A stretch of 64,000 nucleotides of DNA, from contig VDFB02000001.1 in the NCBI GenBank assembly GCA_007258455.2, forward strand, positions 18,127,461-18,191,460. Direction: 5' to 3'. The position numbers and the translations under genes are program-made. The DNA comes from Sequoia sempervirens (taxonomy: Eukaryota > Streptophyta > Pinopsida > Cupressales > Cupressaceae). Shown here in pieces: positions 12,304 to 25,350 of the stretch. Position 1 is the stretch's first letter, and each line of letters starts with the position of its first letter. Under the pieces are notes generated by a model that made no database searches, had not been told where the DNA came from, and saw only the letters and a program-made list of their open reading frames with translations.

Positions 12304-12416
12304 GTGATGATATTTTATTTATTGCCATGCTTTATGATTATGCATTATGTTTTAATTTAATTTCCATATGTATATCATGATGTGTACTAATTATATTTAT
12401 GGTTTCTATCTTGTAG
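12304..12416 (+). other. putative intron in PMD-H
   Basis: Begins GTGATGATATTTT and ends TTTCTATCTTGTAG. The copy in X (41581-41673) has the same GTGATGATATTTT start and a TCTATCTTGCAG end, with diverged T-rich sequence between. Conservation of both splice ends around diverged filler supports a real intron. Confidence 0.6.
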
Positions 12417-12915
12417 GAGCTATGAGGGACCTCTATGATCTCTATCACTAGGTGGTTGTCGAGATAGTGCCCCCATTAGTCTATGAGGAGGCCACTATTA
12501 TGGACTATGTACCCCCACCAATCTCGGAGTAGGATCCAAAGCTATTTGATCCATGCATTAGAATGCGAGTAGCATATGATAGTCTTAGGAGGTATGTCCA
12601 CCAAATCAAGGCTGCCTAGGATACAAAATCATATCAAACCCTAGCAATGTTTGAGAGACTATAGTTAGAGGTAGCTAGACTATAGGTAGAGAGAGATCGG
12701 ATAGTAGGGGAGCATTGAGAGGCCCTTAGATAGGTAAAAGGTTTATATTTTTCTCTTAATTAATTAAATAGCTCATAATCACGATCGCATACCACTATCT
12801 CCTGATGTCTCCTAATGGACCACCTCTAGATAGATGTAATCACTAAATCCTGAGGGATCTAGCAATCAGAGGCCTCATTAGCATAGTACATATTGATTAC
12901 ATGTACACAAAATCT

Positions 12916-13496
<581 letters not shown>

Positions 13497-13796
13497 TCCC
13501 ATCCATTTCTATTAATGTGTATGCGCAAGACACATAAATTTCACTAATTATATAAAGTCCTAACTAAATAGGAAAAAAATTTCCTTTTCCAATTGGGTCA
13601 ACATTAACATTACATTGATTCTTGCATAACACTAGATCACCTTTCTTAGATGCACGATGGATGACATGGTCACTATGACTATTTTGCAATTTTCTAGCAT
13701 AAGCTTGAAGATGGCCAAGAGTGTTAATTCACTATTCATAAAGAATCTCAAGCTTATCCAATCATTCTTCTTTATAAATGTTTTCATTAATAAGTC
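13497..13796 (-). pseudogene. C-terminal integrase fragment of element H
   Basis: Aligns with the X integrase tail (42596-42960): same order of blocks, including 'tgcattgattctt', the coiled region before the tail, and 'caatcattcttctttata'. The frame is broken. It is cut at 13796 by insertion of element Z and resumes at 31823. The last five bases (AAGTC, 13792-13796) are the left target duplication of Z. Confidence 0.75.
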
Positions 13797-15092
13797 TGTA
13801 GACACATAAAAAAGACATAGGCCTGCAAGCTCTATTTTTACCATTTTCGTCCTAGCATAGTTATGGCATTTTAATTATGTCCTTGGTCCACTTTCGACTA
13901 TTAATAAAATAATTCATAATTATTTAATTAATTCATGTTTTTTTATTCTTCATGATTATTAAATAAATAAATTTAATTTATGTATTCAATACGTCACTAA
14001 TTGTCTAAATTCTTCTCATAATTAAATAATTTTTTTAATTTATTTAATTATCTTTATTAATTATATCTTCCACATTATTAAATAAATGAATTTTATTTAT
14101 TTATTTAATATGTCACTAAGTCTCATAATTAAATAGATTTATTAATTTATTTAACTATTGGTCACAATATCCAAATTTAATAATTATGTTTAATTATTTA
14201 ATTGCCTTATTTGACATTTCCCTCATTTTAAATAAAATCAATTATTTAAAATGGCCTTACATTATTAATTGTCACTTCTTTTAGCAAATAATCTAAAAAT
14301 CAATTATTTACTATTGCACAAATCTATATTTTTTGAATTAATTTAATTAAAAAATGGTAATCTTCTTCCAAAAATCAAGAAATTGAGAAAATTATTGATT
14401 TTCCAAATCTCCCTTTTTAGTTCAACCTTTATCCTCTTGATTTTTTGAATCTTACAAATCAAGCAATCTTTATCTTCTTGATTTTTGCAATCTTTATCTT
14501 TTTGGCTAATTGTCACATTTATTCTCCACCTCGATGTGATCTTCTAAAATTGCGTTTTGGCCACTCATTTCAATTTTTTTCCATAACCTTAATTAGGGGT
14601 TGTCACACGCAATCTCGACCTTTGATTTTAGGCTTCTGTCAAATTTTAATCTCATTCGTCCATCCAAATTTGCATTTTTCTATAAAATGACAGATTTTCT
14701 CACATTTTAGACATAGACACACATGCTTCATTTACACACGCATACTTTGTATTTGTTTTTTTTATTTGATCACTTGTTGAGTCATAGGCATAGTCATATT
14801 GGCATTTTCATAGGCATAGTCTTTATTAGAATTTTTTCATTCAAATCCTTCAAAACTTGCATAGGACAAGGTCATAGTCATTTGCTCACACACACGAATC
14901 TAAGAGCAACAATCCTACAATTGCCACAGGATAGAAGGTGCTATGGGGATGAATCGTGGAGGCTTCAAGGATTAATATGGTATAATCATTCTTGTTATCT
15001 AGCTTTCATTATGCTTCATATTTCTTTGGGTCTTTATCTATTATGATGTAATCATGCTAATCTTCTAACCTAAAAATTTACCCATTGATACA
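13797..15092 (+). repeat. 5' LTR of element Z
   Basis: TG...CA termini and about 1.3 kb. It differs from the 3' LTR by scattered substitutions, a roughly 70-base segment near 14020-14090 absent from the 3' copy, and a short duplication around 'cataggcatagtc' near 14785-14820. TATA box at 14681. Confidence 0.9.
14681..14690 (+). promoter_or_regulatory. TATA box of the Z 5' LTR
   Basis: TATAAAATGA, conserved at 31437 in the 3' LTR. It lies about 410 bases before the LTR end and would define U3/R for plus-strand transcription. Confidence 0.65.
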
Positions 15093-15107
15093 TTGTGAAC
15101 CCGACAC
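15093..15107 (+). promoter_or_regulatory. PBS-like sequence of element Z
   Basis: TTGTGAACCCGACAC directly follows the 5' LTR. It resembles the TGGTGAACC following the G and X LTRs, with one G to T change, which suggests that the families use the same or a related tRNA primer. The tRNA is not identified. Confidence 0.45.
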
Positions 15108-16385
15108 TCTTTTCTGTAGTTTTTGTATGACTTTTTTTTTATGTTGTTTTTGTAGGTACAGGTACGAAACATTGCATTTATGTTTTTTTGAACTGCATAT
15201 GTTGTGTCATGACACATTCATGGGATGAAATGATGCAAGTGCTTTGCTGTGTTGCATTTGCAGTCTAGAAAGCTACATTTGACAGACATCACCACATTTG
15301 ATATCCTGAGATGCATCTACCTATCAACTTCCACAACACAGAACTAAGTCACATTTGCTTCATGAAGCAACACATTCACTTTGTTGTGACACATTTTCCC
15401 ACCTGTGGCACCAAGAATTCATTAGTCCAAGGCTATTTGATCAAACTCCTAACTTGTGATTTTATAGGTTCGAGTGTCCAAGATTCACTTCCAAACATTG
15501 TGCTTGCATTTTTTTTATAATAGAAAATATTTCATTTGGTGGAATAAAATGAATGTGTCCTCCATTCTGTCTAATTGTGTTTGAAGATGGTAGGCAACTA
15601 TGCTCTCACCCTACACAAACTAGGTGATCAGAAAGCTAGACCAACCTTATCATTTGTGTAACCTTGATGCAATAATCAAAGTATCCTCTCCCCTTGTGCA
15701 TTTATGCAATCCTAGGTGTAAGAGAAATGACTATTGCCTCTAGAACTTGGGCATGCCTTGGTGGGAATAGGCACTCACACCAAGGTGACTCAAACCAACA
15801 ATAGAGCTAAGGCCAAGCTACCCCTGACTGGTATATAAATGTGAATCCTAAGGGAAATCCTAGGATTACGAGTTCGGATGTGTCATAAAGACCAAGTAGT
15901 ACTCCCCAAAACCCTGTTGAACTTAACCTCTTCAGGCTGGACTTGGCATTAATATTGTCCATCCTAGTCCTTGTTCTACACTTAGAATTTGCATTAATAT
16001 TGTTTATCCTAGTCCTCATTTTTAGCTAAACTTTGTATTAATCATCTCCTTAGTCAACATTATCATCCTAGTACTCATTTCACACTTTGTCCTTGACAAA
16101 CTTATCATCTTGCATTAATCATTTCTTGAGGAAAACATCATAGTCAACTTGCATTTTCATCCTTTATTCCAAAAATAGAAAAAAAATAGTGTCATAACTT
16201 GACATCCTAGTCTTCATTTTGCATTAGTCATTTCCTTTAGACAACATTGTCACATTGTCATCCCTTATTATCAAAAATCCAAAAACGCATTAGCATCCTT
16301 TATCAAAAAGGACAAAAATATAGACTAGTGTCATCCTTGCATTTACTCACCATTCTCATCATGCTAATTTTAGGAACTTCTTTTT
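15108..16385 (+). other. leader region of element Z
   Basis: About 1.3 kb between PBS and gag. It contains repeated short phrases around 'catcctagtc...catttt' and 'gcattaatcatttc' (15950-16330), suggesting decayed tandem units. I see no reading frame that I can support. Confidence 0.5.
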
Positions 16386-18710
16386 ATGGTGGAAACTAAA
16401 CTCCAAAGAAAGAAAAAAGAGAAAACTTTGGACAAGATTTCAATCCCAACATCGACAATAAGTTTTGGGACATAAACCAAAAATAGACTTATTTTGACCC
16501 ATTCAACAATGCAAAAATACCATCTTCCATGAACAAACCATCTTCATCACATACCCCACTTGAATCATACATACAAAGAGACCAACAAGGACATGTATAC
16601 ACAGAAGAATTAGAAGTTGTAGAGCAAAAATCCTGAGGTACCCACCTTTGTGGAAGAATTAGTCTTACATAACCCTCAAAGGTATCTAGCCATGCTTTTG
16701 GAACAAGGGTTTAAGTTACCATGTGGCTTTGACATTAACACTTTGAGACTGACATCACCCAACAATAATCTCGACAATACAAATAACATGTCCAATAATG
16801 GTCGACCTCAAAAAACACAAGCAATACCTTTTTGAGGCCGCCTCACAAACTATCACAAGAACCATTAGTGCTACCTCTAATAATCAAAACAATTCCAATA
16901 CGATCAATGCAACATCCATTGGAGGAACGCAACCTATCACACTGCCAATAATGTCCACAATATCATCACAATCTATTGGAACACCTTTGGGTCCTCAACA
17001 ATGTGGGCAAGTTATTCCAATCCTTTATTCACCATTACAATTAATGCTAGGGGGGCATCATCTAGCCATTCAAATCCCCTACTTACAACTACATCTAGTA
17101 CCATGAGTGCATCTGCATCAAACCTTCTCATTGGTACTTCATTTAATCCCTTGGGAGGAAATAGATGATGTGTCTTTATTCAAGGACCACAACCAAATGT
17201 TAACACGTCAACACAATTTAACACCAATTCCTCCCAAGGATAAAACATGAATATTTTGATTGGAAAATTTCAACAATCCAAACAGAGCAATCAAAACACA
17301 CAACCTATGGTATCATTCAGACAACAAAATATTTAGGTTAACCATACTCCCCAAATTTCAACTCAAATAATTGGGGGACACATTTTGACATATTCATCCC
17401 ATATTCACACTTACCAACATGTCCCTAATCCAAAATTTCAATACAAACAACACACAAACCACAACACATGATACATTTCACAACAACGCATCTCTCAGCA
17501 AAATACCAACATCGCTTCACACAAAATGGGGGCCCATGGTGTACCAATCACTCTAATGTATGGTGCCACAAATAACACTATAATCAATTCCTTGCAAGTT
17601 AAACTAATGGGTCTAGAAAAGACCATAGAAAACATGCAAATATCCGACAAGAAATCACAAGTGTCATATGACTTATCTGTATATCCCTTTGACACAAACT
17701 TATACATGCATCCATTTCCTCCAAGATACGTGTCACCAAATTTTACCAAATACAAAGGAAAGAAAAAATCTTATCGAACATGTCTGAGAATTCACGACCA
17801 ACTGTATTGACATCACCTATGAAACAAACATACTTTACGAGACTCTTTTCTAAAAGTTTTGCAGGTCCTGCCCTTGAATGGTTCTCCACTCAAAAAGATA
17901 TCAAAACATGGGATGGACTTAAACACAAATTCATAAAAAATTACTTGTATAACATTGACATGGAAACCTCTATTACTAGCTTATGTACTCTCACGCAAGA
18001 GGATGCTGGTGAAAATTGTATCCCATTCTTCCAAAAATGGAGAAATCTAGCTAGTCATTGCCACATCGACATACCCAAAAAATATAAGGTTGACATGTTC
18101 GTTCAAACATTGTTAGGCCCTTAAAATATGGATTGCAAGTTCATTGTTGCACAACTTTTGCAGACCTAGTAAAAATGAATGTCTAGGTTGAGAAACCTCT
18201 TATTGCAAAAGGAGAGCTAAAATGTGGTCCTAAAAACACAAACACAAATCCTCTCCCTGACAAAAACAACTATTGGCTAAAAAATAAACACATTACCAAT
18301 GATGGTGTTGTTGATGCCAAGGCTGTAAACACTATGGGTCCTGTACTAGCTCTAAAATGGGTTCAGCTGCAAAACAAACCATTGACAATACTAACAACGT
18401 CCACCAATGCCACCCAAAACAACCAAAATGGTCAAAATAATCAAAGTCAAGGACAATACCATTAGACAAGACAATTCTAAAAAAGACAAACATACTATGC
18501 TTTAGGGGAACCAATTGAGGATGTACTTAAGAAGCTCCTCCAAAATGGTCTCATCACGCTTGAAGAACCTAAGCCATATGACCCAACAAAATTTAAGCCA
18601 TCATGGTGGGATGATAATTCCTTTTGTGATTACCACTAGGCTAAAGGACATAATACATCATCTTGTCGACAACTCAAAAATATTGTGCAATACTTTATTG
18701 AAGTTCAAAT
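16386..18710 (+). pseudogene. gag: gag of element Z
   Basis: Starts near an ATG at 16386 (KKEKRENFGQDF region), shifts frame before 16650 (NPQRYLAMLLEQGF), and runs through a Thr/Asn/Ser-rich linker. 17526-18124 encodes the Retrotrans_gag domain (FTRLFSKSFAGPALEWF, then WDGLKHKFIKNYL and a FFQKWRNLASHCHI helix). After frame changes, 18490-18710 gives YALGEPIEDVLKKLL and a Cys-His knuckle (FCDYH, KGHNTSSC, RQLKNIVQ). The order is as expected for plant Tat gag. Several stops and at least three shifts; non-functional. Confidence 0.85.
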
Positions 18711-19289
18711 AATCAAATTGGGTGGACCACGATTTCCATCAAATGTTGATCATATGATTCATAAGAACCCACTACAAGACCATTGTTCCAACAACACATC
18801 CATGTCAGGTCCTAAGAAAAACAATAATCAAGCCAATTACACCGACACCATGTATGACTATTCAGGTGGACCTATTATTAACAATGTCTGAAATGATGAT
18901 GAATGCATTAATACCATCACATTCAAAAGAGAACCTCAATGAAATGCCACTACTTGAAGCAACAAGGTCACCATAGTTGGTCCGCCTCCTACTAGGCAAC
19001 CTAAAATCACCATACCTGATCCATCTCCCAAGCAATCATAACCCAGCTCATCCACAAAGCAATGGCAACCTAAGAGTTAGTTTAACCTTATCGATCAATT
19101 AGGAAAAGTCCCTGCTTAGATTTCCATACTTGAGTTGCTTCACATTTCTCCGACGCATAAGGCTATACTAGATAAAACCTTGCAAGTCATGAGTCCCTAA
19201 GGATATTGATGTCATCCAATTTGATACCATGGTGGGATACCTCACTACACCTCGCCATGTAACCTTTTCTAATCAAGATTACTCATCAC
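18711..19289 (+). other. gag-protease linker of element Z
   Basis: Pro/Thr-rich coding remnants (for example around 18960-19070) followed by blocks such as 'ILELLHISP' in a shifted frame, typical of the sequence before the protease. Stops are frequent. Confidence 0.5.
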
Positions 19290-19750
19290 CCAAGACCAAC
19301 GATAATGATGCAGTACACATAGAAAATTTCATCCATAAGCAAAAGGTCTGAAGATTTTTAGTAGATGGTGAAGCAAGATTGAGCATATGCTCCTTAAAAC
19401 TGGTTAGGGCTCTAGGATTTTTTGATGCATGCGTAGACCCTAGAAAGAGCATAGTAATAAAAGTATATGATAACAAAGAATGTTCTTCTAGATGAATTAT
19501 TTCTCTTCCTATCAGAGTCAGGCTAGTCATTATGGACACAACTTGCTAGGTCCTCGATCTAGAATTACCTTACAACATCTTGCTTGGCCACCCATGGATT
19601 CATGCCCTAATGTTCATCCCCTCCACATATCACCAATGCTTGAAATTCCCATTTGACAGCATTGAAATCACAATATATGGAGACCCCGACCCTTTTCAAT
19701 ATTGTACCAACCTAAGGGGTGTTTCTAAACATCAAGTTCCCATCAACTGA
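19290..19750 (+). pseudogene. aspartic protease of element Z
   Basis: The retropepsin-like domain would cut the Gag-Pol polyprotein. The catalytic motif region reads FLVDGEARLSICSL: the aspartate remains, although the usual DTGS/DGGS is changed to DGEA. Downstream come DPRKSIVIKVYDN and the flap/C-terminal signature LDLELPYNILLGHPWIHA, followed by CLKFPFDSIEITIYGDPDPF. Two in-frame stops lie in the domain. Confidence 0.85.
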
Positions 19751-20119
19751 GAAGCATCAAGCCCTTTTTCTTCCAAATACATTGACCCATCCACACTTGC
19801 ATCATTGTCCACATCCACTCCACCCACATCTTTCACCACGACTCCATCTACCTCACTTCCTAAGGCTAAGTCCAATGCTGAGATCCAAGACCTAGGTTGT
19901 GGAGAATTCAAACTAAACACAACATATAGCATCACAAACATACCCAAGTCTCCTCAGGTCTATGGTCAGTTGTGTTTCATAATGGAACTTGAAGTAATTT
20001 TTAAAGTTCCACCAAAAAAAAAAATTATAGGATGGGGAGACATGAACAATGAAGACATCACTGACATATTAGGATGGATCTACAAATAAATGGAATCCTT
20101 ACCCCAATTACCAATCCAT

Positions 20120-20290
20120 ATAAACAACAAAGGCTATTACATGATGAAGGAAAAATGCTATGATGGTACTAGTGGCCTTGGTAAGAACAAAATAGGACTA
20201 AAAGAACCTTTGATGCCATCTGAAAGACCATGACTTCTTGGATTAGGGTATGGATTTACCGACAATGATGATTGACATACCAATGGAATT
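20120..20290 (+). pseudogene. G-patch segment between protease and RT, element Z
   Basis: Reads KGYYMMKEKCYDGTSGLGKN then KIGLKEPL, matching the G-patch pattern (G-x2-ML-x3-G-x3-G-LGK-x3-G). G-patch segments between protease and RT are known in some retroelements and may bind nucleic acid. The X and H elements carry the equivalent segment at 46158-46358 and near 59650-59770. The frame continues with a stop near 20234. Confidence 0.65.
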
Positions 20291-21155
20291 TTGAGTGAGA
20301 GCGTGCATGCTTCAGAAAGTGACGAGACCCTCAAGGAAACCTTTACCGAAACTGACTCCCATGAGTTGGAATTTGGTTCCCAATGATCCCTAAGAGACTA
20401 TGGTCTTGATGAGTTGTTCCTTGAAATTGGGGAACTTACTTCTAAGCAAAGGTTTTGGAAAACATGTAAAATTGATCAAGCATCGGATAATCACAATCCA
20501 AAAGGCCCAAGGAACAATGACAAGCTAGAGTCTTCCCCTAAGATCATTAGTCCTCATCATGAAATATTGTTCCAACCATCTAAACCCAACAACCATCAGT
20601 TGGATCCATCTGAATTACCACATGACATTAAAATTCATGACTTGGATTCCTTATCCCCTACTTTGATAAAGAATATGAAGCAAGTGAAGGGGAATATTAG
20701 ATAGAGTTCGGCATGGAATTGGATGATGAAAATTTCATTTTCAATGTCTCTGAATCTTTTTGCATGCTTTATGCATCTTCCCCACAGTTCAACAATGTTG
20801 ATGATGGCATTTCCTTAGTCTACCTAGAACTAATTGATTGGGACCAACAAGGCCTACCAGTCCTGGACACCTTTTAGAATGATGAGGCCACTGCAAAATT
20901 TATGGTACTACGTGAGGGCATACCCAATGGTGATCACAAGGAAGGATTTGCCATTGACCTACATTGTGTAGCTAACTTTAGGGAGACTGCTATGTCCTCC
21001 AGTAGAAAAATGAAATGTCTTTGGGTGAAAACTGAAAGGCACCTTCTGATCACAAAAAAGTAAAAATAAAGGACGTATCTACAAGTAAAAACCTCTCCAA
21101 GGCATCCAAAGATGGAGGACTGTACTTTCTTCTCGTAACTCAAGAGAAATCAACT
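20291..21155 (+). pseudogene. protease-RT linker coding remnant of element Z
   Basis: Acidic, Ser/Pro-rich reading frame fragments (for example 20414-20704, with LDPSELPHDIKIHDLDS) and NVSESFCMLYASSPQFNNVD near 20740, in more than one frame. There is no known domain; the position is that of the variable linker before RT. Confidence 0.5.
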
Positions 21156-22640
21156 ATGCTAATAGAGGACACCATAGAAACCAACATATCAATAGCAGAA
21201 GATCCCAAAATGGTCCTCTTTGCAACATCCTTGACTGAAGAAGAGGAACTAGAATTTCACAAATTCTTTGCAGATCGTAAAATCAACTTCACATGGTCCT
21301 ATGCTGACATTCCTGGGTTAGATCCAGAACTTTTCTTGCACCACTTTCCATTATGTCTAGACTTCAAACCAGTGAGACAAAAGTTGCGAAAGATGCACCC
21401 ACAAATCGCCCTATTAGTCAAGGCTGAACTCAAGAAACTTTTAGATGTAGGATTCATACGGTCTATCAACTATACTAAATGGATATCCAATCTAGTGCCA
21501 GTCACAAAGCCAAATGGCTAGATCTATGTCTGTACATATTTTAGAGATTTAAACAAGGCATGTCCAAAAGATGAGTTTACATTGCCAAATATAGATATCA
21601 TAGTCAACCTCACTATGAGATACAAGATGTTATCCCTGATGGACGGTTTCTCAAGCTATAATCAGATTCATATTGCCCCTGAAGACCAACATAAAACAAT
21701 ACTCACTTGTCCTTGGGGTACATACTGCTATAATGTAATGCCTTTTGGTCCTAAGAATGTAGGTACCACGTATCAGAAAGCTATGTCAACCATATTCCAT
21801 GATATGATGCATAAGATAATGGAAGATTATGTGAAAGGAATTTTAGCTAAATTAGTAAAAAGAAAAGATCATTTGAAGGTGTTAGACACAATTTTTAAGA
21901 AGCTAGAAGAATAAAAAGTTTGACTGAATCCTAAGAAATGTGTCTTTGGCATGACATCTGGAAAACTTTTGGGATACATAGTTTCTCAAAGAGGCATTAA
22001 GGTTGATCTATCTAAAGTAAAAGCCATGTTGGAAATGCCTCCTCCTAGAGGAATAAGTGAACTCAAGACATTACAAGGTAGGGTACAATCTATCTAGCAC
22101 TTCATAGCACAATTAGCTGACAAGTGTCAATCATTCCAATATCTTCTACGCAAGGGAATCCCATTTGTATGGATAGATAAATTCCAAGAGGCCTTTCAAT
22201 AAATAAAAGACTACCTCCTGTCACCACCAATCCTTATGCCTCCCACTCAAGGAAAACCTTTAATTTTGTAAATCTCTACCACTACTTCAACACTGGGGGC
22301 ATTGCTATCATAGAATGACCAGGAAGAAAAGGAAAGGGCCATATATTATATTAGTCAAACATTGGTCGAATATGAGATGAATAACACATCAATTGAATGT
22401 GCTTGCCTAGCAGTTGTCTTTGCCACTCAAAAGCTAATAAATTACATTTTGAGTCATAGGACATAGTTGGTAGGAAAAATTGACCCCCTAAAATATCTAT
22501 TGAGTCACACAACACTGACAAGGCATCTAGAAAAATGTGTAAAGATCTTGAGTGAATATGATATTCAGTACATAGAAAGAAAGGAAATAAAGGGACAAGT
22601 GATAACAGAGTGACTGGTGGACACACCTATGCAAAGTGAT
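21156..22640 (+). pseudogene. pol: reverse transcriptase and connected RNase H of element Z
   Basis: RT blocks are in order: the TWSYADIPGLDPELFLHHF lead-in, HPQIALLVKAELKKLL, FIRSINYTKWISNLVPVTKP, a stop at 21519, DLNKACPKDEFTLPNIDI, LSLMDGFSSYNQIHIAPEDQ, and MPFGPKNVGTTYQ. The catalytic YVDD is changed to YVKG (21828-21839), so polymerase activity would be lost. From about 22190 comes the Ty3-type RNase H (AIYYISQTLVEYE, ACLAVVFATQKL) with stops. Fused to the second RNase H and integrase downstream. Confidence 0.92.
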
Positions 22641-23110
22641 CATCCATTAGTGGTAGATTTCCTAGATGATTCGATATTCCATACAAAACCTAAGTCACCT
22701 TGGAGGCTATACTTTGATGGATCTCATACTAATCATGCCTCAGGGGTAGGAATATTGTTTATCACCCCTCAAGTAGATTCCATTCCTAAATCTTATCACA
22801 TATCTTTCCCATGTAAAAATATTGTGGTAGACTATGAGGCACTTGTTACAAGGCTTAGAATGGCAATAAAATGGAAAATTAGAACACTTCATGTCTATGG
22901 AGAGTCTTAGTTGGTCATTAATCAATTCAATGATGACTATTACACTAAGGATGCAAAAATAATTCCCTACAAATGAATGATTGACAGCTTTCAAACATAT
23001 TTTCACATGGTGACTTTTAAGCAAGTTTCGAGAACAAAAAACAAGGTAGTCGATGCCATGGCTATGATTGACTCTCTCCTCAACATTCCAAGTAATATGC
23101 CTCAACTAGA
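22641..23110 (+). pseudogene. pol: second (archaeal-type) RNase H of element Z
   Basis: Reads WRLYFDGSHTNHASGVGILF (first catalytic Asp), VVDYEALVTRLRMAI (Glu), LHVYGES then a stop (the usual GDSQ Asp is Glu here), and NKVVDAMA (last Asp). A second RNase H after the Ty3-type one is the hallmark of the plant Tat lineage. Inactivated by stops and the Asp to Glu change. Confidence 0.88.
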
Positions 23111-24455
23111 GTTCTTGGTAGAACAATTGTTGGTCCCCGCTTATAATATTCCCCAATCACAGATGGTCTGCAAAATTGTTGGTCCTAATTCTCCCTGGTA
23201 CCAAGACATTCGTGACTACCTCAAGTCCCAAACCCTTCCCCCCAATCTTTCCAATAACTAGAGAAAGTCCTTTATCCAACAAGCTGCTAGATATGCCATC
23301 ATTAGTGACACCCTTTACCATTGTAGTTTTGACGACACTGTCCTTAGATGTCTTGACACCAATGAAGCACACACAACCTTACACAAAGTACATGAGGGTA
23401 TATGAGGGTCTCATTCGAGTGGTCCTACTCTAGCTAAGAAGATAATGAGACTTGGGTACTATTGACCAACCATTGAGAAAGATGCACTAGAATATGTCAA
23501 TACTTGTCGCCAATGTCAAATTCATAGAGATTTGATTCGTGCTCCGGTGTAGGGACTTCAGTCGATTACTTCTCCTTGTCCCTTCGCACAATGGGGACTT
23601 GACCTCGTGGGAAAAATCCATCCAAGCTCATTGAATGGCCACAAATTCATCATCACCACCACTAAGTACTTTATGAAGTGGATCGAAGCCATCTCCCTTA
23701 CGTACATAACCGACAAAAAAATTTCCAAATTCATTCTCAACTACATCATTTTTCAATAAGGTATTCCATAATCCATCATCACTAACAATGGAAATTCGTT
23801 CAAAAACCAAGACGTTCATGAGTTATGTAAGTGATTCCATATCCAACATCATTTTTGCACCCAATATTACCTATAGGGAAACGATCAAGCGAAGGCATCT
23901 AATAAAACAAGCATCAAAATTCTTAAAGACTTTTAATGATGTTGGTCGTGACTGGCATATCCAACTTAATCCTACTTAGTGGGATTACTGCACCAACATT
24001 CGTACACCTACAGGAGCCACTCCATTTTCCTTGGTCTTTGGCACAAAAGCCATATTTCCCATCAAGGTTGAAATTCCTTCTTTATGAGTCTCCCTAAATG
24101 GTCTAACTAATGATGAGGAGTATAGATAGTCGCGACTAGATGAGCTAGAGATGTTAGAGGAAAGAAGACAAAATTCCCTAAACCATCTATAGGCATATCA
24201 GAACCGTCTCTATCATAGTTACAACAAGAGAGTCATGGTCAGGAAGTTTGACATTGGTGACTTAGTCCTCATGCAGAATCCTAAGAATTAGGCTGGTAGA
24301 GAAAATCCTAGAAAATTCAAACCAAATTGACTGGGTCCATACGTCATCATATCCTCTTTTGGCTATGGAGCATATTAGTTGGATACTCTAGATAGTGAAC
24401 AACTGACAGAGCCAATCAACAGTCTACACCTTCAGAACTTCTATGCATAGCATCA
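23111..24455 (+). pseudogene. pol: integrase of element Z
   Basis: The zinc-binding region has LHKVHEGI and CRQCQIHRD (HHCC). Core: WGLDLVGKI (first Asp), IITNNGNSFKN (second Asp now Asn), and GNDQAKASNKT (catalytic Glu now Lys). C-terminal part: TPTGATPFSLVFGTKAIFP, a YNKRV region, FDIGDLVLM, LGPYVIISSFGYGAY and the EPINSLHLQNFYA end at about 24450. Two of three DDE residues are lost, plus multiple stops. Confidence 0.9.
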
Positions 24456-24940
24456 GAAAGTTGGGATGAAAACTTAAAAAATAAAATTGAAAACTATAAA
24501 AAAAATCATCACCCAGATGAAAACCTGGCAAACAGGCATCTTGGTGACATCGAAAAAAATTGAAAAATGACAAAAATAGTAAATACAAATAATTCATCCC
24601 ACTGTGAAAACCTAGAAAATAGGTGCTTTAGATAAGTACCATGGTGAAAACCTAGCGAACAGGTGCCATGTGTAGTCAATCATTGCTCTGCCATCTACTA
24701 TCACTTTATTTGTCTTGGGCTATTATGAAATGCATTTTCTGGCACCACCATGACATTTTCCATGACATCACATCCTTCCTCTCATGGTTGACAAACGATT
24801 GACATCAAGTCCTGCATACTGTCCATCTAACATACCACGCATATCCTTTTCATGTCCTTTAAAATTGGCTAAGTATTGGACCTAACTAGGGGAAAAATTT
24901 TATCAAGTGACTATAGTGGGGTATCGTACATGGTTTTGAA
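24456..24940 (+). repeat. 3' region of Z with three short repeats
   Basis: Three loosely spaced copies of a phrase of the type 'gtgaaaacctagcgaacagg' at about 24513, 24603 and 24642, each followed by 'tgcc/catctt'. Below this, AT-rich sequence without coding. Confidence 0.55.
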
Positions 24941-25350
24941 CATCATAAAATGTCCTGAAAAAAGACAAAAACATTGTAAAATGTCCTAAAACAAGGAAAA
25001 AACATCATAAAATATCCTAAAAAAAGATAAAAACATCATAAAATGTCCTGAAAAGAGACAAAAACGTTGTAAAATGTCCTGAGAAAAGACAAAAACATGA
25101 TAAAATGTCTTGAAAAAAGAAAAAAACATCATAAAATGTCTTGAAAAAAGACAAAAACATCGTACAATGTCCTAAAAAAGATAAAACATCATAAAATGTC
25201 TAGAAAAAAGATAGAAACATCATAAAATGTCTTGAAAGAGACAAAAACATCATAAAATGTCCTAAAAAAAGACCTAAAACCTAAAGAAAGACCTAAAACA
25301 TCAAAAAAAAATCCTAAAGAAAGACCTAAAAATTGAAAAATGTCCTAAAG
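24941..25350 (+). repeat. 31-bp minisatellite in the Z 3' region
   Basis: About twelve imperfect units of the type 'acatcataaaatgtcctg' plus 'aaaaaagacaaaa', degenerating at the right into 'gacctaaa' units. The period is close to 31 bases. It lies downstream of integrase and is non-coding. Confidence 0.9.

Larger units (their letters stand above)
10246..12770 (+). pseudogene. plant mobile domain gene antisense to gag-pol (PMD-H)
   Basis: A decayed PMD reading frame on the plus strand of a minus-strand element. From about 10922 the frame reads LMALAE, stop, IDTCTF, then MIIMLEDVHRIL, matching the PMD core pattern (ALxE ... TFHLP ... EITITLEDV ... IL). Later blocks (ILAHLYYDL-like, WYTV, CGTWSISCAP) follow the X copy. 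Near 12000-12180 comes a Glu/Asp-rich tail (EEMDEEDEDE), then a short intron (12304-12416), then a helical exon (VAYDSLRRYV) running to about 12770. A short first exon seems to end at the GTGAGT donor at 10412. PMD proteins are known in plants both as host genes and inside transposable elements. There are many stops, so it is non-functional. Confidence 0.75.

Noticed and set aside
21156..24455. Endogenous pararetrovirus (caulimovirid-like) instead of a retrotransposon
   Set aside because: Integrase, LTRs, polypurine tract and target duplication are present, and there is no movement protein; this is Ty3/gypsy.
24941..25350. CRISPR-like array
   Set aside because: Contiguous 31-base minisatellite without distinct spacers, in plant DNA.
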